From contig CAZLNO010000084.1 in NCBI GenBank assembly GCA_964561005.1, forward strand, positions 1-18,303: a DNA stretch of 18,303 bases, written 5' to 3'. Shown piece after piece: positions 7,623 to 14,024 of this stretch. Position 1 is the first letter of the stretch, and each line of letters starts with the position of its first letter. The notes under the pieces are model-generated. The model searched no databases and was not told the DNA's origin. It was given only the letters and a program-made list of their open reading frames with translations. A program made the translations under genes and the position numbers. Origin of the DNA: CAZLNO01 sp964561005 (GTDB lineage Bacteria; Pseudomonadota; Alphaproteobacteria; Kiloniellales; Rhodovibrionaceae).

Positions 7623-8423
7623 ATGACTGAAACCACGTACCCGCATCCGCCGCTGATCGTGCTGCCGTCCTGCCGGCTGGACAAGGACGGGCAGAGCTTT
7701 CACACCATCGGCGACAAGTACGTCCGCGCCGTGGCCGGGGCGGCCGGCTGCCTGCCGCTGATGGCGCCGGCGCTGGACGGCCTGATCGACGTCACGGACC
7801 TGGTGCAACGGGTCGACGGCGTGGTGCTGACCGGCAGCCCGTCGAACGTGCACCCGGAACGCTACGGCCGCGACCCCGACCCCAAGGCCGAGCCGCACGA
7901 CACCTGGCGCGATTCCCTCACGCTGCCGCTGATCCGCGCGGCGATCGACCGGGGCGTGCCGTTGTTCGCCATCTGCCGCGGCATGCAGGAATTGAACGTC
8001 GCCCTGGGCGGCACGCTGCACCCCCGCGTGCACGAGGTCCCCGGCCGTCTGGACCACCGCCGGGTGCAGCACGAGGACCTCGACGTGCAGTACGGCCTGC
8101 AGCACGCGGTGCGCCTGACCCGCGGCGGCGTGCTGCACCGCATCCTGGGCGCGGAGGAGATCGAGGTGAACTCGCTGCACTGGCAGGGCATCGACCGTCC
8201 CGCCCCGGGCCTGCGGATCGAGGCCGAGGCGCCGGACGGCACCGTCGAGGCGGTGAGCCTGCCCGACGCCAGGGGCTTCGTGTTGGGCGTGCAGTGGCAT
8301 CCCGAATACAAGCCGCGGGAAAGCGCCACCTCGATGCGAATCTTCGCCGCCTTCGCCGAGGCGGCGCGCGCCTACGCGACCGCGCGACGCCAGGCCATTC
8401 TCGCGGATGCCGAGTCCGGCTGA
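7623..8423 (+). CDS. Class I glutamine amidotransferase-like hydrolase, PuuD (gamma-glutamyl-GABA hydrolase) family
   Basis: Cytosolic cysteine hydrolase of the peptidase C26 / PuuD group. PuuD cleaves gamma-glutamyl-GABA to glutamate and GABA in putrescine breakdown. The 266-residue product has the catalytic triad: Cys118 in the nucleophile elbow FAICRGMQELNVALGG, and His226 and Glu228 in LGVQWHPEY. Further family marks are VVLTGSPSNVHPERYG, VNSLHWQGID and an EAPDGTVEAV block. No other polyamine genes flank it, so the true gamma-glutamyl substrate is uncertain. It starts 52 bp after lolA but seems to have its own promoter and no Shine-Dalgarno. Transcription probably ends at the terminator near 8645. 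Confidence 0.9.
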   Translation: MTETTYPHPPLIVLPSCRLDKDGQSFHTIGDKYVRAVAGAAGCLPLMAPALDGLIDVTDLVQRVDGVVLTGSPSNVHPERYGRDPDPKAEPHDTWRDSLTLPLIRAAIDRGVPLFAICRGMQELNVALGGTLHPRVHEVPGRLDHRRVQHEDLDVQYGLQHAVRLTRGGVLHRILGAEEIEVNSLHWQGIDRPAPGLRIEAEAPDGTVEAVSLPDARGFVLGVQWHPEYKPRESATSMRIFAAFAEAARAYATARRQAILADAESG

Positions 8424-8430
8424 CGCCGGC

Positions 8431-8450
8431 GACTCGGCAGGGTCCGAGTC
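8431..8450 (+). repeat. Hairpin just after the amidotransferase stop
   Basis: GACTCGG (8431-8437) and CCGAGTC (8444-8450) form a perfect 7-bp stem with a 6-nt loop, 7 nt past the stop codon. No T-run follows, so it could be an mRNA 3'-end stabiliser or a weak terminator. Confidence 0.5.
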
Positions 8451-8462
8451 GTTCAGCTCTGG

Positions 8463-8650
8463 TATGCTGTTTGTGCAGTTCCTGTTCCGGCCAGCCCCTT
8501 GACTCCGGTTTCAGCCATGCCACATCCGAATCAAGCGTCGGTCTGCAACGGACCGGCCGATAGCGGAAAGGTGGGCTCCCCTGCCACCCGACCGCAGCTC
8601 CGCGGAGCACGGAACGCCCGGCCACCCCCCACCGGGCGTTCCACTTTTGC
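8463..8650 (+). ncRNA. Candidate structured RNA ending in an intrinsic terminator
   Basis: This 307-bp gap (8424-8730) has no credible gene. After a TATGCT -10-like box (8463-8468, without a good -35), the stretch can fold into several helices: TTCC/GGAA with GGCC/GGCC across about 8485-8568, CGGTC/GACCG around a 7-nt loop near 8539-8555, GGTGG/CCACC near 8570-8588, and GCTC-CGCG-GAGC (8597-8608). It ends in a strong terminator. The predicted transcript, about 8475 to 8648, would be roughly 170 nt. It may instead be only the 3' UTR of the upstream gene. I found no match to conserved tmRNA, SRP RNA or RNase P motifs, and only superficial likeness to 6S RNA. Confidence 0.35.
8611..8648 (+). terminator. 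Strong intrinsic terminator
   Basis: GGAACGCCCGG (8611-8621) pairs perfectly with CCGGGCGTTCC (8632-8642): an 11-bp GC-rich stem with a 10-nt C-rich loop, followed by AC and TTTT (8645-8648). It ends plus-strand transcription before the xthA promoter. Confidence 0.85.
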
Positions 8651-8692
8651 AGGACCCTCGAATCCACCCTCGGCTCGACGCCGCCCGGATGA

Positions 8693-8721
8693 TTGCGCGC
8701 GTGCGCCGCCTTCGCTAGCTT
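8693..8721 (+). promoter_or_regulatory. xthA promoter
   Basis: TTGCGC (8693-8698), 17-bp spacer, TAGCTT (8716-8721). Nine bases separate the -10 from the xthA ATG at 8731, so the leader would be zero to two nucleotides. The bases between are C/G-rich with no Shine-Dalgarno. Confidence 0.6.
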
Positions 8722-8730
8722 CGCGCCGCC

Positions 8731-9519
8731 ATGCGACTCGTCACCTGGAACGTCAACTCGATCCGCACCCGCCTGCCCGGCCTGGAGCGCTTCGTGCAAG
8801 AGCGCGCGCCCGACGTGGTCTGCCTCCAGGAAACCAAGGTCCACGACGAAGCCTTCCCGGTCGACGCCGTCCGCGAGCTGGGCTTCGCGCACGTCGCGCT
8901 GCACGGGGAAAAGGGCTACAACGGCGTGGCGGTGCTCTCGCGCCTGCCTTTCCAGGAAGTCGCACGGCTGCGGTGGTGGGGTCAGGCGGATTCGCGCCAC
9001 TTGGCGGTGCGCTTCGACGGGGCGCTGGAGCTGCACGTCTTCTACGTACCCTCGGGCGGGCCCACGCCGGACCCGGAGGCGAACCCGAAATTCGCCCACA
9101 AGCTGGGCTTCCTGACCGAGATGGCGCAGTGGGCGCGCGACGATCGCGTGGCCGACCGCAAGCTGGCGATCGTGGGCGACTTCAATGTGGCGCCGCTGGA
9201 GAACGACGTGTGGAACCACCAGCGCATCAAGCGCCAGGTCGGCCACACCCCGCGGGAATGCGAGCACATGGCCGCCCTGCGCGAGGCCGGCGGTTTCACC
9301 GACGTCGGCCGCGCCTTCGTGCCGCCGCGGGAGCCGTTGTTCACCTGGTGGGGCTATCGCCATCCGCGGTCGTTCGAGAAGGACTACGGCTGGCGCCTGG
9401 ACCACGTCTGGCTGACGCCGCCGCTGGCGGATCGGGTGAGCGCGCACGAGGTCTACAGCGCCCCCCGCGCCTGGCCGAAGCCCTCCGACCACGCGCCGGT
9501 GGTGGTGGAGATCCGGTAG
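8731..9519 (+). CDS. xthA: Exodeoxyribonuclease III
   Basis: Base-excision repair enzyme of the ExoIII/APE1 family, which cuts 5' to abasic sites and has 3'-exonuclease and 3'-phosphatase activity. The 262-residue product is full length. It carries every catalytic element: WNVNS near the start, metal-binding Glu34 (LQETK), Tyr105 (FYVPSGG), Asp150 and Asn152 (VGDFNVAP), Asp224 (WRLDHVW), and the terminal Asp253-His254 (PSDHAPV). The ATG at 8731 coincides with the first residue expected for the family, leaving no room for a leader peptide. There is no Shine-Dalgarno; see the promoter at 8693. It follows a strong terminator, so it is transcribed independently of the upstream genes. Confidence 0.97.
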   Translation: MRLVTWNVNSIRTRLPGLERFVQERAPDVVCLQETKVHDEAFPVDAVRELGFAHVALHGEKGYNGVAVLSRLPFQEVARLRWWGQADSRHLAVRFDGALELHVFYVPSGGPTPDPEANPKFAHKLGFLTEMAQWARDDRVADRKLAIVGDFNVAPLENDVWNHQRIKRQVGHTPRECEHMAALREAGGFTDVGRAFVPPREPLFTWWGYRHPRSFEKDYGWRLDHVWLTPPLADRVSAHEVYSAPRAWPKPSDHAPVVVEIR

Positions 9520-9556
9520 CCGGCCGCCCGCCTCGTGAATCCGGGCGTCGAGATGC

Positions 9557-9562
9557 TATATT
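9557..9562 (+). promoter_or_regulatory. -10 element upstream of the PH-like membrane protein gene
   Basis: TATATT sits in an otherwise GC-rich 95-bp gap after xthA. The predicted transcription start is about 9569-9570, where another ATG lies. No good -35 hexamer is visible (TCGTGA at about the right distance). Confidence 0.5.
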
Positions 9563-9614
9563 CGGCCCGATGCCTTGCTTGGCGAGCTTTCCAGTTCCTG
9601 CATCGAGAACGCGC

Positions 9615-10175
9615 ATGCCGACCTTCCGCTACCCACCCGCCTCGCTCACCGGCGACTACGTGCGGTCCATCGCGGGCTTCGGCGTGGGCGTCGGCGTGCT
9701 GGCGACCGCGCCGCTCGGCTGGGCCGTCGGCCTGGTGTTCGGCGGCATGGCCGGGGTGTTCGGCGTCTTCGGGCTGCGCACGCTGGAGCGCCACGCCGCC
9801 CGCGTGTCGATTTCGGGCGAAGGCGTGGCCGAGACGGGGCTGCGCGCCCGCCGCGTCCCCTGGTCGGAACTGGAGACGGTGAAGCTGCGCTACTACGGCA
9901 CGCGGCGCCAGGAGAAGTCGGGCGATGGCGGCTTCATGCAGCTCAAGCTGCGTGGCGGCGGCGCGGCGCTGACCTTCGAATCCAACCTGGAGGGCTTCGA
10001 CTACCTGGTCTGGCGCGCGGCCAAGGCGGCGCGCGAGCACGGTGTCAGCGTCGACCCCGGCTCGGCCGGCAACATGCTGGCGCTGGGCATCGACGCCGAC
10101 GGCGAATCGCCGCCGCCCCGCCACGTCGCCGAGCTGGCCGCCGAGGAGGAAGACGGCGCGGCGGCACGGTCGTAG
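9615..10175 (+). CDS. Small membrane protein with N-terminal TM pair and bacterial PH-like domain, function unknown
   Basis: The 186-residue product starts with a short polar stretch. Two adjacent Gly/Val-rich membrane segments follow (about residues 19-51). The cytosolic domain (about 55-155) looks like a bacterial PH-like fold: RVSISGEGVAE, then VPWSELETVKLRYY, FMQLKLRGGGAALTFES, and a terminal helix GFDYLVWRAAKAAREHGV. The acidic C-terminus is probably disordered. An in-frame ATG at 9570 would add 15 residues, but those codons are poor in third-position G/C, unlike the rest of the gene. I therefore chose 9615, which has only a weak GAGAA Shine-Dalgarno. No function can be assigned. The fold call rests on pattern resemblance. 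Confidence 0.75.
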   Translation: MPTFRYPPASLTGDYVRSIAGFGVGVGVLATAPLGWAVGLVFGGMAGVFGVFGLRTLERHAARVSISGEGVAETGLRARRVPWSELETVKLRYYGTRRQEKSGDGGFMQLKLRGGGAALTFESNLEGFDYLVWRAAKAAREHGVSVDPGSAGNMLALGIDADGESPPPRHVAELAAEEEDGAAARS

Positions 10176-10219
10176 GGCTGGCTTCAGCCCGCCTCGGCCT
10201 GCCGACACGCTGAAGCGTG
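10175..10219. terminator. Two small hairpins between convergent genes
   Basis: GGGCTG/CAGCCC (10175-10190) and CACGC/GCGTG around TGAA (10206-10219) lie in the 76-bp gap between convergent genes. GCTTCAG (10181-10187) can alternatively pair with CTGAAGC (10210-10216). Without T-runs, these are at best weak bidirectional termination signals; the second resembles a REP-type palindrome. Confidence 0.4.
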
Positions 10220-10251
10220 CCCCACGCGTCTACGGGTCGTCCTCCAGGCAG

Positions 10252-11637
10252 CTAATCCCAGGCCACGAGGTCGACCGGGTGACCCAACCCGGCCACCTGC
10301 GCGCCCGCGATGCGGCGCGGCTCGGCGCCGGTGCGGTAACCCTGCCGCAGCGCCAGCTCGTAGGTCCCTTGGGTCGCCAGGGCGCGGCTGCCGGCCGCCT
10401 CGTTGTGCTTCTCCAGCTTGGCCGAGAGGTTCACGGCCTCGCCGATGACGGTGTATTCCAGCCGCTCCTTCTCGCCCACCGCGCCGAACAGGACGCGCCC
10501 CGCCGCCACCGCCGCGTTGACCGGCCGGGCCGGCCGGCCCTCCGCCGTCAACCGCCGCTCCCAGCGCGCCGCCGCGGCCATCAGCTCGTCGACGCAGCGC
10601 AGCGCGTCCGCCGCATAGCTCTCCGTCGCTTCGGAGGCCCCGAAGGTGGCCATGATGCCGTCGCCCAGGAACTTGTCGATGCTGCCGCCGTGCCGGCGGA
10701 TGACGGGCACCATCTCGGCCTGGTAGTCGGCCAGCAGGCGCATCACGGCGTCCGGCGGACACTGCTCGGCCAGCGGGGTGAAGCCGCGGAGATCGAGGTT
10801 CAGGATGGCGGCGTCGCGCAGCTCGCCGGCGCCGACGCTGATTTCTTCCGAGCCGACGATCTGCTGAGCCACCTCGGGCGAGAAGAAGCGCGAGAGGTCC
10901 TGCGCCGCCGCGCCCTCGGCCACCGAACGAACCAGCAGGACGCGCGCGCGCACGATGGCCAGCGCCAGGATGGCGGTGACGATCAGGATGGAGATGACCT
11001 TGTCGAACTCCGCGCCCAGCAGCACCGAGTTCGACGTCATGTACTCCACGTAGTTGCGCGTGATCATGTCGTCGCGCGCGTCCACCGTGACCGCGTAGCC
11101 CACCATCGCCAGCCAGCCCAGTGCCGCCGTCAGCCCCGCCGCGACCACGAAGCGCGCCTCGAAGCGCAGCGCCCGCAGGGCGATGAAGATGAAGACGTAG
11201 AGCAGCGTCGGCGCCTTCAGATAGAACGAGGCCGGCTGCTGGTACTGTAGGTGGAAGGACCAGATCAGGACGAACAGCAGCCCCATGTCGATCACGATCG
11301 ACAGGTAGAGCAGCCAGTCCGGCAGGCGCAGGCGATAGGCGAGGCCCAGCCGCAGCAGCGTGAACAGGAAGTAGCCGCCGAGCGCGTAGGGCACCGGCTG
11401 GAAGGTGTCGTGCGCCGTGAAGGTCTTGGGCGAGATCGCGTAGAGCGTCGCAAAGATGGCCACGACCGCGAGCTGGACCCAGCCGATCAGCCGTTCCGTC
11501 GCGTCCTGCTGCGCCTGGACCTCCCGCCGGACGCGCCGCGGCAGCGCCAGCCGCCCCGGCGGCCCGCGCAGGCCCAGCCGTTCCACCAGCGATGGCCCAG
11601 GCGGCGCGTCGGTCCGTGCCAGTGTCATGTCCGGCAT
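10252..11637 (-). CDS. Membrane-bound class III adenylate/guanylate cyclase
   Basis: Makes cyclic AMP (or cGMP) from the nucleoside triphosphate. The 461-residue product has six predicted membrane helices (about 51-70, 84-101, 108-127, 138-156, 163-182, 214-237), then a class III catalytic domain (about 270-440). The metal-binding aspartates are Asp282 (NLDLRGFT) and Asp326 (FLGDGIMATFG). Lys322 and Thr396 occupy the purine-recognition positions, a Lys/Thr pair known in several bacterial adenylate cyclases. Asn403 is present, but the usual transition-state Arg four residues later is Lys407. There is no HAMP domain. The ATG at 11637 is chosen for GGAGG 8 nt upstream. The gene is divergent from the MFS transporter and convergent with the PH-like gene. 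The sensor input is unknown. Confidence 0.9.
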   Translation of the reverse strand: MPDMTLARTDAPPGPSLVERLGLRGPPGRLALPRRVRREVQAQQDATERLIGWVQLAVVAIFATLYAISPKTFTAHDTFQPVPYALGGYFLFTLLRLGLAYRLRLPDWLLYLSIVIDMGLLFVLIWSFHLQYQQPASFYLKAPTLLYVFIFIALRALRFEARFVVAAGLTAALGWLAMVGYAVTVDARDDMITRNYVEYMTSNSVLLGAEFDKVISILIVTAILALAIVRARVLLVRSVAEGAAAQDLSRFFSPEVAQQIVGSEEISVGAGELRDAAILNLDLRGFTPLAEQCPPDAVMRLLADYQAEMVPVIRRHGGSIDKFLGDGIMATFGASEATESYAADALRCVDELMAAAARWERRLTAEGRPARPVNAAVAAGRVLFGAVGEKERLEYTVIGEAVNLSAKLEKHNEAAGSRALATQGTYELALRQGYRTGAEPRRIAGAQVAGLGHPVDLVAWD

Positions 11638-11684
11638 GCTATGCCCCTCCGCAGTTCGCGTCGTCTCAGAATGGCGTGAAAAGC

Positions 11685-11700
11685 GCGTGACACGCTCACG
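11685..11700. repeat. Overlapping inverted repeats in the cyclase/MFS divergent region
   Basis: GCGTG-A-CACGC (11685-11695) overlaps CGTGA-N5-TCACG (11686-11700). The cluster lies about 50 bp upstream of the cyclase start, in a 196-bp divergent gap, so it could be an operator. No regulator is identified. Confidence 0.35.
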
Positions 11701-11833
11701 TCCATGCAATCCGCGGCACGCCGACCGCCGCGCGGGCCTGACGCAAATGTAGTGCGGTCCCTTGCCCGTTCACCATCGCTTGGCCATGCTGGCCGGCGCC
11801 ACCCGACCGCCACGCCGCGAGATCGCCACCCCC

Positions 11834-13066
11834 ATGCGCAGCCACGAGAGCAACTGGACGGGGATCGCCTTCGGCCTGGGCCTGGCGTGCTTCGCGGCCT
11901 ATCAGCAGTTCAAGCTGCCGCCGGCGCTGCCGCTGCTCCTCGACGCCTACGGCTATGACCGGACGCTGGCCGGCGCTTTCATGTCGGTCTACGCCGCCGC
12001 CGGCCTGGTGCTGTCGCTCGGCCTCGGCGGGCTGATGGAGCGGCGCGGGACGGCGGGGCTGATCCTGGTCGCGCTGGGTCTCATGGCCGTGGGCATCCTG
12101 GCGACGCTCGCCATCCCCGAATCGGGGCTGCTGGTCCTTGGCGCCCGGGCGATCGAGGGCGTGGCCTTCGCGGTCTTCGCCATCGCCGGACCGGTGCTGG
12201 CCAACCGCCACGCCGGGCCGCGCCACCTGCCGCTGGTGGTCGCCCTGACCGCCGCCTGGATTCCGGTGGGCCAGCTCACGGCGACGCTGCTGGCCCAGCC
12301 CGCCTTCGCGCTGCTGGGCTGGCCGGCGCTGTGGTGGCTGGGGCTGGCGCTGACGGCGGGCTTCCTCGCCTGGACGCTGGCGTTGCGGCGAAACGGCCGG
12401 ATCGCCCTTGGCCCCGAGCATCGCCCCGCGCCCGCGCAAGGCGCGCGCGCGGGACAGGGCGGCTCGGGCATGGCGGGGGCCGAACGACTGTCGCTCGCGC
12501 TGGCCGCGGCGGTCTTCATGCTGTGGTCGGGGCAATACTTCGCCTACATGACCTGGCTGCCGCAGTACTTCGTGGAAGCGCTGGGCTTTACGGTCGCCGG
12601 GGCGCTCTACGGCTACACCCTGCCGGTGGCGGTCCTGCTGGTGGCGATCCTGGCGACCGGCCAGGCGTTGCGGCGCGGCGTCAGCCTGGGCCGCCTGCTG
12701 GTCGGCGGCCTGGCGGCGCAGGCGGCCACCTGGGGCCTGCTGCCCTTCGTGGGGGACGGACTGCTGGGCGTGGTCTCGCTGGTCCTCTACGGCGCCGGCG
12801 GGGGCGTGGTGCCGACCTGCCTGTTCGGCATGCCCAGCGCCATCGCCGGCCACGACCGCGCCGCCGCCAGCGCCTTCGGCATCATCATGACCGGGCGCAA
12901 CCTGGGCATCCTGGCCGGGCCCATCGTCCTGGCCCAGGCCTTCGCGCTCACCGGCGGCTGGGATTGGGCGGCGCCGATCCTGGGCGGGATGACGGCGGTG
13001 GCGCTGGTCCTGGGGATCTGGCTGTCCCGGCGGCTGGCCGGCGCGCGCTACGGCACCAGCCGATAG
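11834..13066 (+). CDS. Major facilitator superfamily transporter
   Basis: Inner-membrane secondary transporter of 410 residues with about 12 hydrophobic helices in two six-helix bundles, separated by a polar central loop (about residues 192-218, Arg/Gly/Ala-rich). Typical MFS features are the short loop after helix 2 with GGLMERRG (a motif A variant), and Gly-rich helices such as LLVLGARAIEGVAFAVFAIAGPVLANR. It resembles CynX/NimT-type or other organic-anion carriers, but the substrate cannot be told. The ATG at 11834 (MRSHESNW) puts a short polar N-terminus before helix 1. Upstream in-frame starts (ATG 11786, TTG 11762) would only add polar residues. No good Shine-Dalgarno is seen. A TTGCCC (11762) - 17 bp - CATGCT (11785) pair could serve as promoter. 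Its 3' end overlaps the convergent response-regulator gene. Confidence 0.88.
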   Translation: MRSHESNWTGIAFGLGLACFAAYQQFKLPPALPLLLDAYGYDRTLAGAFMSVYAAAGLVLSLGLGGLMERRGTAGLILVALGLMAVGILATLAIPESGLLVLGARAIEGVAFAVFAIAGPVLANRHAGPRHLPLVVALTAAWIPVGQLTATLLAQPAFALLGWPALWWLGLALTAGFLAWTLALRRNGRIALGPEHRPAPAQGARAGQGGSGMAGAERLSLALAAAVFMLWSGQYFAYMTWLPQYFVEALGFTVAGALYGYTLPVAVLLVAILATGQALRRGVSLGRLLVGGLAAQAATWGLLPFVGDGLLGVVSLVLYGAGGGVVPTCLFGMPSAIAGHDRAAASAFGIIMTGRNLGILAGPIVLAQAFALTGGWDWAAPILGGMTAVALVLGIWLSRRLAGARYGTSR

Positions 13067-13743
13067 CCGCCGGGCTCGGTGATCAACAGCCGGGCGTTGG
13101 AGGGATCCGCCTCGATCTTCTGGCGCAGGCGGTAGACGTGGGTCTCCAGGGTATGCGTCGTGACCCCGGCGTTGTAGCCCCAGACCTCCCCCAGCAGCGT
13201 CTCGCGGCCCACGGTCTTTTCCCCGCTGCGGTAGAGATACTTCAGGATCGAGGTTTCCTTCTCCGTCAGGCGGATCTTCTTGCCGCTGTCGTTCTCCACC
13301 AGCATCTTGGCCGAGGGCTGGAAAGTGTACTGTCCGATGGTGAAGACCGCGTCCTCGCTCTGCTCGTGCTGGCGGAGCTGGGCGCGGAGCCGGGCCAGCA
13401 GGACGCCCAGGCGGAACGGCTTGGTCACGTAGTCGTTGGCGCCCGCGTCCAGTCCCAGGATGGTATCGGCATCCGACTCCGCCGCCGTCAGCATGACGAT
13501 CGGACAGGAGACGCCGTTGCGTCGCATCACCCGGCAGACCTCCCGGCCGTCCATGTCGGGCAGGCCGACATCCAGCAGGATGGCGTCGAAATGGTCCTTC
13601 TTCGCCAGGTCCAGGGCCTGGCTGCCGGTTCCCGCTTCGACCGTCGAGAACTCCTCATGCAGTTGGAGCTGTTCGCTCAACGATTCGCGCAGCGTCTCGT
13701 CGTCGTCCACCAGCAGAATTTTCTTACCCGCCGTCGCAGCCAT
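13048..13743 (-). CDS. OmpR-family response regulator, CenR-like
   Basis: Two-component transcription factor of 231 residues. The receiver domain (about 7-120) has the acidic pocket Asp13/Asp14/Asp15, phospho-acceptor Asp58 (ILLDVGLPDMDG), Thr86 and Lys108 (YVTKPF). The C-terminal winged helix (about 132-231) has IRLTEKETSILKYLYR, the recognition helix near VTTHTLETHVYRLRQKIE, and ends GGYRLVP. It resembles the CenR envelope regulator of Alphaproteobacteria, notably LRESLSEQLQL and GYNAGVTTHTLETH; that ortholog assignment is inferred. The ATG at 13743 has AAGGGA about 9-10 nt upstream. No histidine kinase is adjacent, so it is an orphan here. Its last codons overlap the end of the MFS gene. 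Confidence 0.93.
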   Translation of the reverse strand: MAATAGKKILLVDDDETLRESLSEQLQLHEEFSTVEAGTGSQALDLAKKDHFDAILLDVGLPDMDGREVCRVMRRNGVSCPIVMLTAAESDADTILGLDAGANDYVTKPFRLGVLLARLRAQLRQHEQSEDAVFTIGQYTFQPSAKMLVENDSGKKIRLTEKETSILKYLYRSGEKTVGRETLLGEVWGYNAGVTTHTLETHVYRLRQKIEADPSNARLLITEPGGYRLVP

Positions 13744-13805
13744 TATTGTCTTCCCTTTGCAGCGCCGGGCCCGCCTTGGCAGCGCCAGCCGCGCGTTCCG
13801 GCAAT

Positions 13806-13834
13806 CGTCTAGCAAGACCGTGATATCGGAACAA
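13806..13834 (-). promoter_or_regulatory. Promoter of the response regulator
   Basis: Read on the minus strand: TTGTTC (13834-13829), 17-bp spacer, TAGACG (13811-13806). The predicted start near 13799 gives a leader of about 55 nt that includes the AAGGGA Shine-Dalgarno. The spacer holds the palindrome GATATC. Confidence 0.6.
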
Positions 13835-13987
13835 CTGTGCAGTCGAACAAGATGTCGTCGCCCCTGGCGTCGTGGCAGACGGTTGCGGGACAGCGTGGCG
13901 AGCATGGCCGCGCCCTTCTCCACCGGGGTGTTTTCACCGCGCTCCGCCCGCCCCATTTCCAGCGGCAAAGTGTTTCGCGGCGGGGCG

Positions 13988-14016
13988 ATGACACGCCGAG
14001 GCCGCGCCTCTAGACT
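13988..14016 (+). promoter_or_regulatory. ribA promoter
   Basis: ATGACA (13988-13993, one mismatch from TTGACA), 17-bp spacer, TAGACT (14011-14016). Eight bases separate the -10 from the ATG at 14025, so the leader is expected to be absent or one to two nucleotides long. There is therefore no room for an FMN riboswitch. Confidence 0.65.
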
Positions 14017-14024
14017 GGGTGATC

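Noticed and set aside
8597..8608. GCTCCGCGGAGC as a 6S RNA signature
   Set aside because: The likeness to the 6S central region is short, the closing stem is missing, and the genomic context is not the usual one.
13744..14024. FMN riboswitch upstream of ribA
   Set aside because: None of the conserved FMN-element sequence is visible, and the promoter sits directly against the start codon.
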